Shown here one piece after another: positions 8,246 to 16,412 of a stretch of DNA of 64,000 nucleotides. This stretch comes from Prevotella sp. UBA2711. GTDB lineage: Bacteria > Bacteroidota > Bacteroidia > Bacteroidales > Bacteroidaceae. Both the position numbers and the translations under genes were made by a program. The notes beneath the pieces were generated by a model. It worked only from the letters and a program-made list of their open reading frames with translations, searched no databases and was not told where the DNA came from. The stretch spans positions 73,070 to 137,069 of the forward strand of contig DEKX01000019.1 in assembly GCA_002354095.1 (NCBI GenBank), in the 5' to 3' direction. Within the stretch, counting starts at the first letter, position 1; each line of letters begins with the position of its first letter.

Positions 8246-9643
8246 TTATTTCGTTAAGTAATTGATAGCGTTCTTTGTCATGGTGGCTACATTCTTGTGG
8301 AAGTTCTCCACATAGCCAGCCTCGAAGGTGTAAGAGTACCAGTCGTAGCAACCGGAACCGATACAGATGACACCACCCTTGCCATCGTGGGCAGGATATT
8401 CCCAGGCAACGATAGCACCGTCGCCGCCAACACCGAGAATCTTACCGCCAGTGCGAGCCTCCCAAGCGGCATGGTCGGGATAGTCGCCCCAGTCAGTGCC
8501 TATGTGATACTGGGCAGTAGAGTTGGTGATGTGGTAACCGGCATCGGTAGTGTAAACATGACCTGGCTGATCGCCTTCGATGAGTCCCTGGAACATAGCA
8601 TGACCGGTCTGACCGTCCCAGATGCGGAATTCCCATGGTCCGCCACAGAGCTCAGCCTTGTCTTCGTCCTGTCCCCAACAGTTGTTAGGAGTGGTCCACT
8701 CGTCGTCGCCGGTAACCCCGATGAACGAAGCCAGGTTGGTAGCATAGCGAGTGAGGAACAGGGCACCGCCATTCTCGTAGAACTGGCGAATCTCGTTCTT
8801 AGCCTCCAGAGCCTCAGGAGCATTACTTACGAACTGATCGTGGCCATCCACGCCACCATCCTTATGGTAGTGCCACCACATGATCTTACACTCAGAGAGG
8901 TCGATGGTACCGGCATGCAGGTCGGCAAATGAAGCGTAGAGGGTTCCCTCGATGTTGCTCATCATCCACTTGCAGGCCTCCTTGGCTTCGGGATCGAGAT
9001 CGTCCATCGAAGGAGCAGCCCCGATGAAGAGCGCCTTGGCCTTGTCAATGGCTACCACTGTCACAGTGTAGGTGGTCTCAGCGGTATTGTTCGTCACGGT
9101 GTAGGTGACAGGCTGAGAGAAGTCCTGTGCGATGCCTGTTGCAGGCGTGATAGTAGCATTGGCACTGTATTCGATAGTCGGTACGATGCTGGTGACATCA
9201 ACAGATGCAGGTACATAGATGGTAATCGTCTTAGCATTCTGGTCGATGGTGCCTTGATAGATGTCGTTGGCAATGAACTGGTAGATGCGAGCCTCGTCGC
9301 GCAGCACTTTGATAGTCCAGTCGAGTACGACATCGCCATTGGTGATGTGTAGCACTTTGGCAGCATTCATACTAAGTGTCTGTCCCAAGCTGATGTTGGC
9401 AGCTGCCCCGTTAGAGATGGTGAGCGTGGTCACCTTCATGGCTGAAGTGTCATAAACTTCAGGAAGGCGAACGGTGATGGTACGTGTGGTGAGGTCGATA
9501 GTACCCTCATAGCCATCGAGTGCAAAAGCCTCCACCATGCAGTCGCCGCTGAGTCGCAGGTCGCTGGTATGGTCGTCGCTGCATGCCGTGAAGCCCAGCA
9601 CGATGAGCAGTGCACCTAATATATTGAATATTTTCGTTTTCAT
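8246..9643 (-). CDS. Surface glycan-binding lipoprotein, DUF4960 type
   Basis: 465 aa; lipobox LGFTAC (Cys21). Two short Ig-like beta repeats of DUF5018 style (about 33-115 and 116-200; each has YxGTID and TVTV strands) precede a large C-terminal domain starting KALFIGAAPSMDD, which resembles the DUF4960 domain of BT1761. That domain has a glutamine-amidotransferase-like look (GGALFLTRYATN, GKILGVGGDGAIVAW) but no catalytic triad that I can identify. It probably holds fructan chains at the surface beside SusC1/SusD1. It sits between SusD1 (39 bp) and the GH32 lipoprotein (6 bp) in one operon. Ligand assignment comes from context. Confidence 0.8.
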   Translation of the reverse strand: MKTKIFNILGALLIVLGFTACSDDHTSDLRLSGDCMVEAFALDGYEGTIDLTTRTITVRLPEVYDTSAMKVTTLTISNGAAANISLGQTLSMNAAKVLHITNGDVVLDWTIKVLRDEARIYQFIANDIYQGTIDQNAKTITIYVPASVDVTSIVPTIEYSANATITPATGIAQDFSQPVTYTVTNNTAETTYTVTVVAIDKAKALFIGAAPSMDDLDPEAKEACKWMMSNIEGTLYASFADLHAGTIDLSECKIMWWHYHKDGGVDGHDQFVSNAPEALEAKNEIRQFYENGGALFLTRYATNLASFIGVTGDDEWTTPNNCWGQDEDKAELCGGPWEFRIWDGQTGHAMFQGLIEGDQPGHVYTTDAGYHITNSTAQYHIGTDWGDYPDHAAWEARTGGKILGVGGDGAIVAWEYPAHDGKGGVICIGSGCYDWYSYTFEAGYVENFHKNVATMTKNAINYLTK

Positions 9644-9682
9644 ATATCTATAATCTTTAATCTATTAACTCTAAACTTTCAA

Positions 9683-11410
9683 TTACCAGTTGCCAATATT
9701 CTGAGTGTAGTGTCCGTTAGAGGCGGAAAGTTGCTGGAAGGGGATGGGCAGATACTCACTCTTGTTAGGAGTGAAGTGAGCCTCGCCATAGAAGGCGTTG
9801 TTGTCCATTTCCTCAGCATAATACTTATTGATAACGGTAGCTGCATCGCCCCAGCGCACTAGGTCGAAGAAACGCTCGGCCTCCATAGCCAGTTCCAGAC
9901 GGCGCTCCATCTTGACAATCTTGACGGCTTCGTCCTTAGAGTAAGTCCCCTTATAGTTGGCGCAATACATCTTGACACCGTAGGCGTTCTGATAGTTGGA
10001 AATCATCTGTGTGCTGCCAGCGGCACGGGTGCGCACCTGATTAACCAAAGCGATAGCCTGATCGGTGTTGCCCAACTGTGCGTAAGCCTCTGCACGCATC
10101 AAGAGTACATCGGCATAGCGGAATACGATACGGTTCATGGAGCTGGCCCAGTAAGAACCCTTAATGAGGTATTCACCAATGAGGTCGGGATCGACATTCT
10201 GCTTCAGTGTGACGTAATATCCATAACCACCGTTCGAACGGCTCCAGATGCTGGTCTTGTCCATCATAAATTTCTTGTTGAACATATAGGGCAGTCCGGG
10301 CATACCGACTGTCAAGAACAGACGTGGGTCGGCATTGTCGGCAGTCATGTCGTAGTCCTTCTGGTTGTAGGTATCGAGCAGAGGCAGACCGTCGTCGCCA
10401 GTGTGGAAAGCATTCACGAGGTTCTGTGATGGCTTGTAGAAGTCGGTACCACCATCGGTTGCTCCAGGAATGTTGGGTGGAATCAGTCCGTAGCTCCAGT
10501 TCAAGTTACCGTAGGTGGAACCGTCGTTGCGTGAATACTGGATAGCCCAGATGCTCTCGATGCCGTTTTCATACTGCTCCTCGGGGCGGAAATTGTTGTG
10601 CATGTCGCGCTCCAAATCGTAGTTGGCATAGAGTGAAGGATTGGTGAACTCGATAACCTTCTCCAAATCCTGCTGGTTGATAGAAGTAATCTGATGCGTC
10701 TTGGCATCGTCCTGACGGTATGCCTTGTAGAGATAAACCTTAGCCAGGAAGGCTGCAGCGGCAGCCTTGGTGGGGCGACCCTTGTCTGCCTGAGTCACAG
10801 GCAGTGTGTTGTAGGCCTCCATCAGGTCGTTGATGATCAGTTGCCATCCTTCGTCGTTAGTATATTCCGTATTCGACAGCTCATTGTACTCCTGATAGCT
10901 CAGATTCTCGTTCACCACGAAAGGAATGTTCTTGAACAGACGCTTCAACAGGAAATGAGCATAGGCGCGCAGAAACTTCATCTCTGCCAGGCGCTGGCTC
11001 TTCATCTGATAGCTGTCATCGGTGGTGTTGAGCAGTGCGATGGCACTGTTTACACGCGAGAGTGAATTATAAAGACGAACCCAGATGTCGTTGAGGTTCC
11101 AGTTGGTGGTGAGTACACCCTGTTCAACCTCTAACTGATGGAATACATCACCGTCGCTCGTACCCGAACCGCCTTTGTAGGCATCGTCGGAACGTACGTC
11201 GAAGTTCCACATCGAGAACGATGAGTTGATATCCTCGGCAGTGGTGAAGATGGCATAGGCAGAAACTACCATGGCCTCAGCATTTTCAGGGGTCTTGGCC
11301 TGCTCATCGCTCAGCGTACCCTGTGGGGTGTGCTCATCCAGAAATTTGTCGCAGGCTGTGAATGTGCATGCAATGCTGATGGCACAGATGATATATAATA
11401 GCTTTTTCAT
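9683..11410 (-). CDS. SusD-like glycan-binding lipoprotein 1 (RagB/SusD family)
   Basis: 575 aa. The start chosen is MKKLLYII at 11410; an upstream in-frame ATG at 11446 would overlap SusC1 and spoil the signal sequence. Lipobox TFTAC (Cys20) followed by DKFLDE, the usual SusD N-terminus. TPR-like helices (SLSRVNSAIALL, RAYAHFLLKRLF) and the C-terminal block RRLELAMEAERFFDLVRWGDA are standard SusD signatures. It forms the lid on SusC1 and captures fructo-oligosaccharides at the surface. It starts 13 bp after the SusC1 stop. Confidence 0.95.
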   Translation of the reverse strand: MKKLLYIICAISIACTFTACDKFLDEHTPQGTLSDEQAKTPENAEAMVVSAYAIFTTAEDINSSFSMWNFDVRSDDAYKGGSGTSDGDVFHQLEVEQGVLTTNWNLNDIWVRLYNSLSRVNSAIALLNTTDDSYQMKSQRLAEMKFLRAYAHFLLKRLFKNIPFVVNENLSYQEYNELSNTEYTNDEGWQLIINDLMEAYNTLPVTQADKGRPTKAAAAAFLAKVYLYKAYRQDDAKTHQITSINQQDLEKVIEFTNPSLYANYDLERDMHNNFRPEEQYENGIESIWAIQYSRNDGSTYGNLNWSYGLIPPNIPGATDGGTDFYKPSQNLVNAFHTGDDGLPLLDTYNQKDYDMTADNADPRLFLTVGMPGLPYMFNKKFMMDKTSIWSRSNGGYGYYVTLKQNVDPDLIGEYLIKGSYWASSMNRIVFRYADVLLMRAEAYAQLGNTDQAIALVNQVRTRAAGSTQMISNYQNAYGVKMYCANYKGTYSKDEAVKIVKMERRLELAMEAERFFDLVRWGDAATVINKYYAEEMDNNAFYGEAHFTPNKSEYLPIPFQQLSASNGHYTQNIGNW

Positions 11411-11423
11411 ATTGCGCTTTGAT

Positions 11424-14400
11424 TTAGAATGAAACATTGAGACCAAACGTTACGTTGAGAGGAATAGGATAGCCGAAGTTGGCATTCTCAGGATCAACGC
11501 CCGTGAACTTCTTGCTCTTGATGGTCAGCAGGTTCTGGGCTGAGAGATAAAGGCGCAGGCGTGACAGATGAATCTTGTCGCAGATGCTCTTGGGGAAGTT
11601 ATAACCCAACTGAAGAGTGCGCAACTTAGCGTATGAACCATTCTCGACGAAATAGGTAGAGACACGTTTCTCGTTATTGTTATCCATCGTGCTGATGGCT
11701 GGGATGTTGGATCCCATGTTATTGGGGCTCCAGGCATCGAGTAGGCGACGGCCCTTGTTCAGGTTCGAGATGTTCAGACCACTCCAGAGGTCGGTTTGTT
11801 TCTTCAGGTCGCTGATGACGTCAACACCCTGCACACCCTGCCAGAACATGGTGAGGTCGAAGCTCTTATATTGCAAATAGATATTGAGACCCCATGTGAA
11901 ATCGGGTACTGGTGAGTAGATCCAGTCTTGGTCTTTCTCGTTGATGACACCGTCGTTGTTCAAATCCTTCCAACGGATGCGCCCCAGACCGGCACCATCC
12001 TGCTGAGCATGGTTGTCGATTTCTGCCTGACTCTTGAAGATACCGTCATAGACATAACCCACCTGAGCACCCATCGGATGACCGATAACGCTCTTCACAC
12101 CGTTACCGCCGAAGGTTCCGTTGGCAGCCAATGTTTCAGGAATCTTGGTAATTTCGTTACGATAGGTACCGATGTTTCCGGCAATGTCGTAAGAGAAAGC
12201 ACCAATCTCGCCACGATAGCCGAGGTTGAGCTCGATACCCTTGTTGAGCATCTCGCCGGCATTGATCCACTGACTGGAGCCCTCACCCATCACACCGATA
12301 CCAGGCATGAACACCAGAATATCCTTGGTCTTCTTGTAATACCACTCGAATGAACCATAGAGGGCATTGCGGAAGAAACCGAAGTCGAAACCGAGGTTGG
12401 TCTGTGTGGTGGTCTCCCACTTCAAATCGTCGTTACCCAACTGGTTACGTTTGAAACCGCTGGGCAGCTGCTGACCACCATTGGTGCCTTGAATGTCGTA
12501 GCTGGTACCATAGCTCTGGCCGCCGAAGCCTGCCTCACCATAGTTACTCTCGAAAATAGTGTAGCGTGCGATGTTGTCAATCTCCTGGTTACCAGTCTGA
12601 CCCCATGAGGCGCGCAGCTTCAGGTTGTCAATCCATGTGACATCTTTCAGGAACTTCTCCTGATTGATGCGCCAACCAGCAGAGATAGAGGGGAATGTAC
12701 CGTAGCGGTGGTTCTTACCGAAGCGGCTGGAACCGTCGTGACGGATTGTGAACGAAGCCATATACTTGTCATCGTAGGTATAGTTCACTTTACCGAAGAA
12801 TGATACCAGTGTGAAACCACCGCCATTACCATAGGCCTCTGCCTCACCGACACCTGCGTTGGGCCACATATAGTCTGGGTTTAGTATGGCATAGTCGTAT
12901 TTCTTGCCACTGATCCATTTGTCGTCCTCGCGGTTAATCTCCATACCCACCATGGCATCGCCACGATGTTTGCCAATCTCCAGGTTGTAGGTGGCAATGG
13001 CGTTCCACATCCACTTGGTCCAGTGCTCCTGCTTTCCTTCTACGGCATTGATGGGGTTGGCGACCGTACCCTCTGTGACAGGATAGGTGAAGATACGCTG
13101 TTCCTTCTGACTGTAGTCCAAACCGAAGGTAGAACGGATATGGAAGTCCTTCAGAGGATTAATGTCGATATAGGCATCGCCAAACAAGCGCCAGTAGGTG
13201 TAACGGTTGTCGGCATTACGGTCGAGACGTGCCATTGGGTTCTCGCGGTCGGGATAACCACCTACGGGACCGGCATAGTCACCATTGATGGTGCGGATGG
13301 GCAGCGAGGGGTTGAACTGCAGTACATTCTCGAGGAAACCGCCAGGAGCAGCCACCTCGCTGGTGCGGTTAAGGGTGAAGTGCTCACCTACGGTAATCAC
13401 GTCGAGGTCCTTGATCTTCAGCAATTTGAATTCGGTATTCATACGAGCAGAGATACGGTTGAAGTCTGACTGCTTGATGATACCCTTGTTGCCATAGTAA
13501 CCAACGGAGAAGAACGAAGAGCTCTTCTCAGAACCACTGCTCAGTGATACGTTATACTGCTGGATGACACCTGTACGAGTAGTCTCTTTAAACCAATCTG
13601 TATCGGCTGCAGGAGTGGTACCTGCCACGTCGAGATACTTGTTCATGGTGATGCCATTCAGTGTGGGAACGCCCTGTGAGTTGTAACCCCAGTCGTAGCG
13701 ATAACCCAAACCATTCTGGTTGGGGTCGAGCCCGTCGTTGACATATCCCTGCCACATCACCTGACCGAACTCCTTGGCATTGAGCACATCCATCTTGTGG
13801 GCGTAGGTCTGTACAGACACGCTGGCATCGAAGTCAATCTTGATCTTGCCTTCCTTGCCTTTTTTGGTAGTGATGATGATTACACCATTGGCAGCACGGC
13901 TACCATAGATAGAGGCTGAGGCAGCATCCTTCAACACCTGAATAGACTCGATGTCGTTACCATTCAACTCGTGCATACCAGCCTTGGTGGGCACACCGTC
14001 GATGATGTAAAGCGGGTCGTTGTTGTTCAGTGTACCGATACCACGAATGCGGACGGTGGCACTACCAGAGGGAGCACCATCGGCCGAAATGTTCATACCT
14101 GGCACACGACCCTGCATGGCTTTGATGGGGTTGTTCTCGTTCTGCTTGGCCAATTCACCAACACTGACTACCGATACGGCACCCGTCAGGTCGGCCTTGC
14201 GCTGGGTGGTATAACCTGTCACCACCACTTCGTTGAGCGAGAAAGCGTCGTCCTGCATCACCACCTTCATGCCGTTGGCAGCAGGGAGCTCTTGTGTCTG
14301 ATAGCCGATGTAGGTGAACACGAGTGTTTTCCCAGCATCAACCTTCAACTTGAAGTTACCGTCGAAATCAGTAACGGTACCATTCGATGTTCCTTTCTCC

Positions 14401-14528
14401 ATGACGGTAGCACCGATGACAGGTTCGCCTGTGGCATCGGTGACGTTACCAGCAATCTCCTGCGCGTACATTATAGTACATAGCAGCATGGAGAGGAAAC
14501 TCAAAGTGATTCTTTTCGCTTGTTTCAT
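11424..14528 (-). CDS. SusC-like TonB-dependent transporter 1
   Basis: 1034 aa. Signal peptide, then a carboxypeptidase-regulatory-like domain (about 23-100, GEPVIGATVMEKGTSNGTV), the TonB box and plug (NEVVVTGYTTQRKADLTGAV, RGIGTLNNNDPLYIIDGVP), and a 22-strand barrel ending in GLNVSF with a C-terminal Phe. It imports fructan oligosaccharides through the outer membrane using TonB energy. It is the first gene of the module-1 operon, 133 bp from regulator 1. Its N-terminal ~120 residues and 5' leader are nearly identical to SusC2, while the barrels differ, which suggests duplication followed by divergence of substrate-contacting parts. Confidence 0.96.
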   Translation of the reverse strand: MKQAKRITLSFLSMLLCTIMYAQEIAGNVTDATGEPVIGATVMEKGTSNGTVTDFDGNFKLKVDAGKTLVFTYIGYQTQELPAANGMKVVMQDDAFSLNEVVVTGYTTQRKADLTGAVSVVSVGELAKQNENNPIKAMQGRVPGMNISADGAPSGSATVRIRGIGTLNNNDPLYIIDGVPTKAGMHELNGNDIESIQVLKDAASASIYGSRAANGVIIITTKKGKEGKIKIDFDASVSVQTYAHKMDVLNAKEFGQVMWQGYVNDGLDPNQNGLGYRYDWGYNSQGVPTLNGITMNKYLDVAGTTPAADTDWFKETTRTGVIQQYNVSLSSGSEKSSSFFSVGYYGNKGIIKQSDFNRISARMNTEFKLLKIKDLDVITVGEHFTLNRTSEVAAPGGFLENVLQFNPSLPIRTINGDYAGPVGGYPDRENPMARLDRNADNRYTYWRLFGDAYIDINPLKDFHIRSTFGLDYSQKEQRIFTYPVTEGTVANPINAVEGKQEHWTKWMWNAIATYNLEIGKHRGDAMVGMEINREDDKWISGKKYDYAILNPDYMWPNAGVGEAEAYGNGGGFTLVSFFGKVNYTYDDKYMASFTIRHDGSSRFGKNHRYGTFPSISAGWRINQEKFLKDVTWIDNLKLRASWGQTGNQEIDNIARYTIFESNYGEAGFGGQSYGTSYDIQGTNGGQQLPSGFKRNQLGNDDLKWETTTQTNLGFDFGFFRNALYGSFEWYYKKTKDILVFMPGIGVMGEGSSQWINAGEMLNKGIELNLGYRGEIGAFSYDIAGNIGTYRNEITKIPETLAANGTFGGNGVKSVIGHPMGAQVGYVYDGIFKSQAEIDNHAQQDGAGLGRIRWKDLNNDGVINEKDQDWIYSPVPDFTWGLNIYLQYKSFDLTMFWQGVQGVDVISDLKKQTDLWSGLNISNLNKGRRLLDAWSPNNMGSNIPAISTMDNNNEKRVSTYFVENGSYAKLRTLQLGYNFPKSICDKIHLSRLRLYLSAQNLLTIKSKKFTGVDPENANFGYPIPLNVTFGLNVSF

Positions 14529-14582
14529 TTGCTTGTAATTATTGGTTAGTACTCTTGAAAATTAAACTGTCGCAAAAGTACT
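14517..14582 (-). repeat. Duplicated SusC leader and promoter segment, copy 1
   Basis: This 66-bp stretch covers the first SusC1 codons, the ~40-nt untranslated leader and the -7 element. It matches 22835-22898 before SusC2 with identity over the first 47 bases, then one 2-base gap and one substitution. Untranslated DNA is rarely this conserved between paralogues unless recently copied or under selection as RNA. Confidence 0.85.
14572..14580 (-). promoter_or_regulatory. -7 promoter element of the SusC1 operon
   Basis: Minus strand TACTTTTGC fits TAnnTTTGC, giving a leader of roughly 40 nt. An imperfect inverted repeat (14591-14620) occupies the -33 region. Confidence 0.7.
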
Positions 14583-14590
14583 ATAAAAAT

Positions 14591-14644
14591 ATGCGAGCGA
14601 TTAGAAAAAATCGTTCGCATACTAAAAATAATGTTTCATGGAAC
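14591..14644. promoter_or_regulatory. Putative operator region upstream of SusC1 (inverted repeat plus boxes A and B)
   Basis: Arms ATGCGAGCGATT (14591-14602) and AATCGTTCGCAT (14609-14620) are inverted with one mismatch. The right arm contains box A (AAAAAATCGTTC, to 14616). Box B, TGTTTCATGGAAC, is at 14632-14644 and is itself nearly palindromic. The same boxes occur before SusC2 and the GH32-MFS operon. Binding by the adjacent AraC-type regulator is inferred. Confidence 0.5.
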
Positions 14645-14661
14645 AAATGTTGACTATTATG

Positions 14662-16215
14662 TCAATTCTGTTCACTTTGCCCGTCCTGTCGCAAGTCCAT
14701 GGGGTATTTGCCGTATTGTTGCTTGAAACATTTCGAAAAATAACCTGGGGTGCCGAAGCCTACCTCGTAGGCTATCTCCTGAACGGTCTTGGTGGTAGTG
14801 CAGAGTAATGCGTAGCCTTGTTGCAGACGCATCGTACGGAGCAATTCGACCGGTGTCAGACCTGTAATAGACTTGACTCGGCGATACAGTTGTACACGGC
14901 TCAGTCCCATCGACTCCCCCAAGTCATCCACCTTCAGATTGGCATTGCCCATTTTCTGGCGAATAGCCTCCTTCAGCTGTTCGGCGAAGATGACGTCCTG
15001 CGAGCGTGGCGTAGGCATGTCCTGCTCGGCAATCTCTAACAGCGAGCGCTTGGGGTGCTGTGCCACATGGGTGTATAGCTGTGTCTCTTCCTCGTTGAGG
15101 GCTTGGCGTTGGCGAATGGCCCGACGGGTCTGCCAATAGGCATATAGCAGGGCACCTATGGCTATGATGAGCATGGCGATGAGGATGATACTGCCGATGA
15201 GCATCTTGTGCTGCACGTTGTAAAGTCCTAAATAGTCCTCCAGCTTGTCTTGTATGGTGACGAGGTCTTTGTTCTGCTGAAGCAGTTTCTTGGTGGTCGT
15301 TGCTATTGGCCATACGTTTTCCTTCACCACTAAGATGCCGTCCAGCGTGTTCTGACGCTTATAGGGCTTGCCGGTCAGGATGTTGATGGCCAGTTTGATG
15401 ATTTCAGCACCCCCCGTGGGATAGACATAGCTCGCCAACTGATGACCTAACTGCACATATTCCAATCCTTCGCCTGGCATGCCGTCGATGCCGAAAATCT
15501 TGATGCGGTCTTCTGTTTTGGTCTCGGCAACGGCACGATAGACTCCTGTAGCCATACCGTCGTTATGGCAAAACACGATATCGGGCAGATGACCCGTATG
15601 TATCTGTTCCAATGCGATGCGGTATGGGGTGTCGGAACTCCAGTCGCCTTCACGACAGACATATTCCACCTCGTCGTGCCCCTGCATGGCCTGTGCAAAA
15701 CCCTTGTGGCGCTCTTGGGCAGGCGAACTGCTCATCAGGGCTGTAATCTCCATGATGAAGGGCTTATGGTCTTTGATGCCGTGAGCCACGTCAAGGACAT
15801 TGACACCGATGGCACGTCCCGCCTCCACATTGCTTCCTCCGATAAAGGCGGTATAACTATTTTCGTCAACTGTGCGGTCGAAACAGATGACGGGTATGCC
15901 ACGTGCTTTGATGCGAGCAAGCGCCTCGCCAGTAGGCTCTGCCTCGTTGGGAGCTACCACCAGCAGGTCGATGCCGGCATCTGCCATGCTGTCGATTTGC
16001 TGGATTTGCCGTTTGGTGTCATCGTAAGCACAGACGATGGAAACCTTCACATCGTGGTCATAAAGATGCTGGGCAGCCAGCATCTCGTTGTTGATTTTGT
16101 CGCGCCATGCGCCACCAGAGCATTGCGATACACCTATTTTATATATCTTCTTGCTGTCAGAGCAAGAAGTGAGCAGCAGGAGCAGTGCGAAAAGCATCCA
16201 GATGTTTTTCCTCAT
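14662..16215 (-). CDS. Membrane-spanning one-component regulator 1: periplasmic sugar-binding domain fused to AraC-type HTH
   Basis: 517 aa from the start at 16215; an in-frame ATG at 16275 is rejected because the promoter lies between them. Lipobox-like LLTSC (Cys18), then a type-1 periplasmic-binding fold (about 26-300: IGVSQCSGGAWRDKIN, DLLVVAPNEAEP, IFGIDGMPGEG) as in the fructose sensor of the hybrid regulator BT1754. One transmembrane helix (about 338-362, basic residues after it) leads to an AraC DNA-binding domain (about 410-512: DDLGESMGLSRVQLYRRVK, EIAYEVGFGTPGYFSKCFK). There are no histidine-kinase, ATPase or receiver motifs. It presumably senses fructose or an oligosaccharide and switches on the SusC1 operon downstream. 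Confidence 0.85.
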   Translation of the reverse strand: MRKNIWMLFALLLLLTSCSDSKKIYKIGVSQCSGGAWRDKINNEMLAAQHLYDHDVKVSIVCAYDDTKRQIQQIDSMADAGIDLLVVAPNEAEPTGEALARIKARGIPVICFDRTVDENSYTAFIGGSNVEAGRAIGVNVLDVAHGIKDHKPFIMEITALMSSSPAQERHKGFAQAMQGHDEVEYVCREGDWSSDTPYRIALEQIHTGHLPDIVFCHNDGMATGVYRAVAETKTEDRIKIFGIDGMPGEGLEYVQLGHQLASYVYPTGGAEIIKLAINILTGKPYKRQNTLDGILVVKENVWPIATTTKKLLQQNKDLVTIQDKLEDYLGLYNVQHKMLIGSIILIAMLIIAIGALLYAYWQTRRAIRQRQALNEEETQLYTHVAQHPKRSLLEIAEQDMPTPRSQDVIFAEQLKEAIRQKMGNANLKVDDLGESMGLSRVQLYRRVKSITGLTPVELLRTMRLQQGYALLCTTTKTVQEIAYEVGFGTPGYFSKCFKQQYGKYPMDLRQDGQSEQN

Positions 16216-16241
16216 GTGAGCTGATAATTTTGTTTTGCACT

Positions 16242-16250
16242 GCAAAGATA
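16242..16250 (-). promoter_or_regulatory. -7 promoter element of regulator 1
   Basis: Minus strand TATCTTTGC fits TAnnTTTGC, 26 bp before the ATG at 16215. It lies inside the longer reading frame that begins at 16275, which settles the start codon. Confidence 0.65.
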
Positions 16251-16282
16251 ATAAAAAATCGTTTTCCGCTATCATTTAAGGA

Positions 16283-16332
16283 AAAAAATTGCTACCATTA
16301 AGAGAAAAAATTGCTACCATTAATAGTAGCAA
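16283..16332. repeat. 19-bp direct repeat with overlapping inverted repeat upstream of regulator 1
   Basis: AAAAAATTGCTACCATTAA occurs at 16283-16301 and again at 16305-16323, exactly 22 bp apart (two helical turns). The second copy also forms an inverted repeat, TTGCTAC at 16311-16317 with GTAGCAA at 16326-16332. The layout (tandem sites on one DNA face, about 35-75 bp above the -7 element) suits an AraC-family operator, possibly autoregulatory. Confidence 0.55.
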
Positions 16333-16363
16333 AAAAAAAGCCCAAGGAAATTCTTCCCTGGGC
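16331..16363 (-). terminator. Intrinsic terminator of the SusC2-SusD2-GH32 operon
   Basis: Minus strand has GCCCAGGGAA, a 4-base loop and TTCCTTGGGC (one mismatch), followed by nine T residues. It lies 50 bp after the GH32 stop. Confidence 0.85.
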
Positions 16364-16412
16364 TCTCGTGTTTTTATTGGTTATATTCTGAATAGCAATC
16401 TTTTACCTTATC

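Noticed and set aside
16216..16275. 20-codon N-terminal extension of regulator 1
   Set aside because: The -7 element at 16242-16250 lies inside it, and it would bury the lipobox signal sequence.
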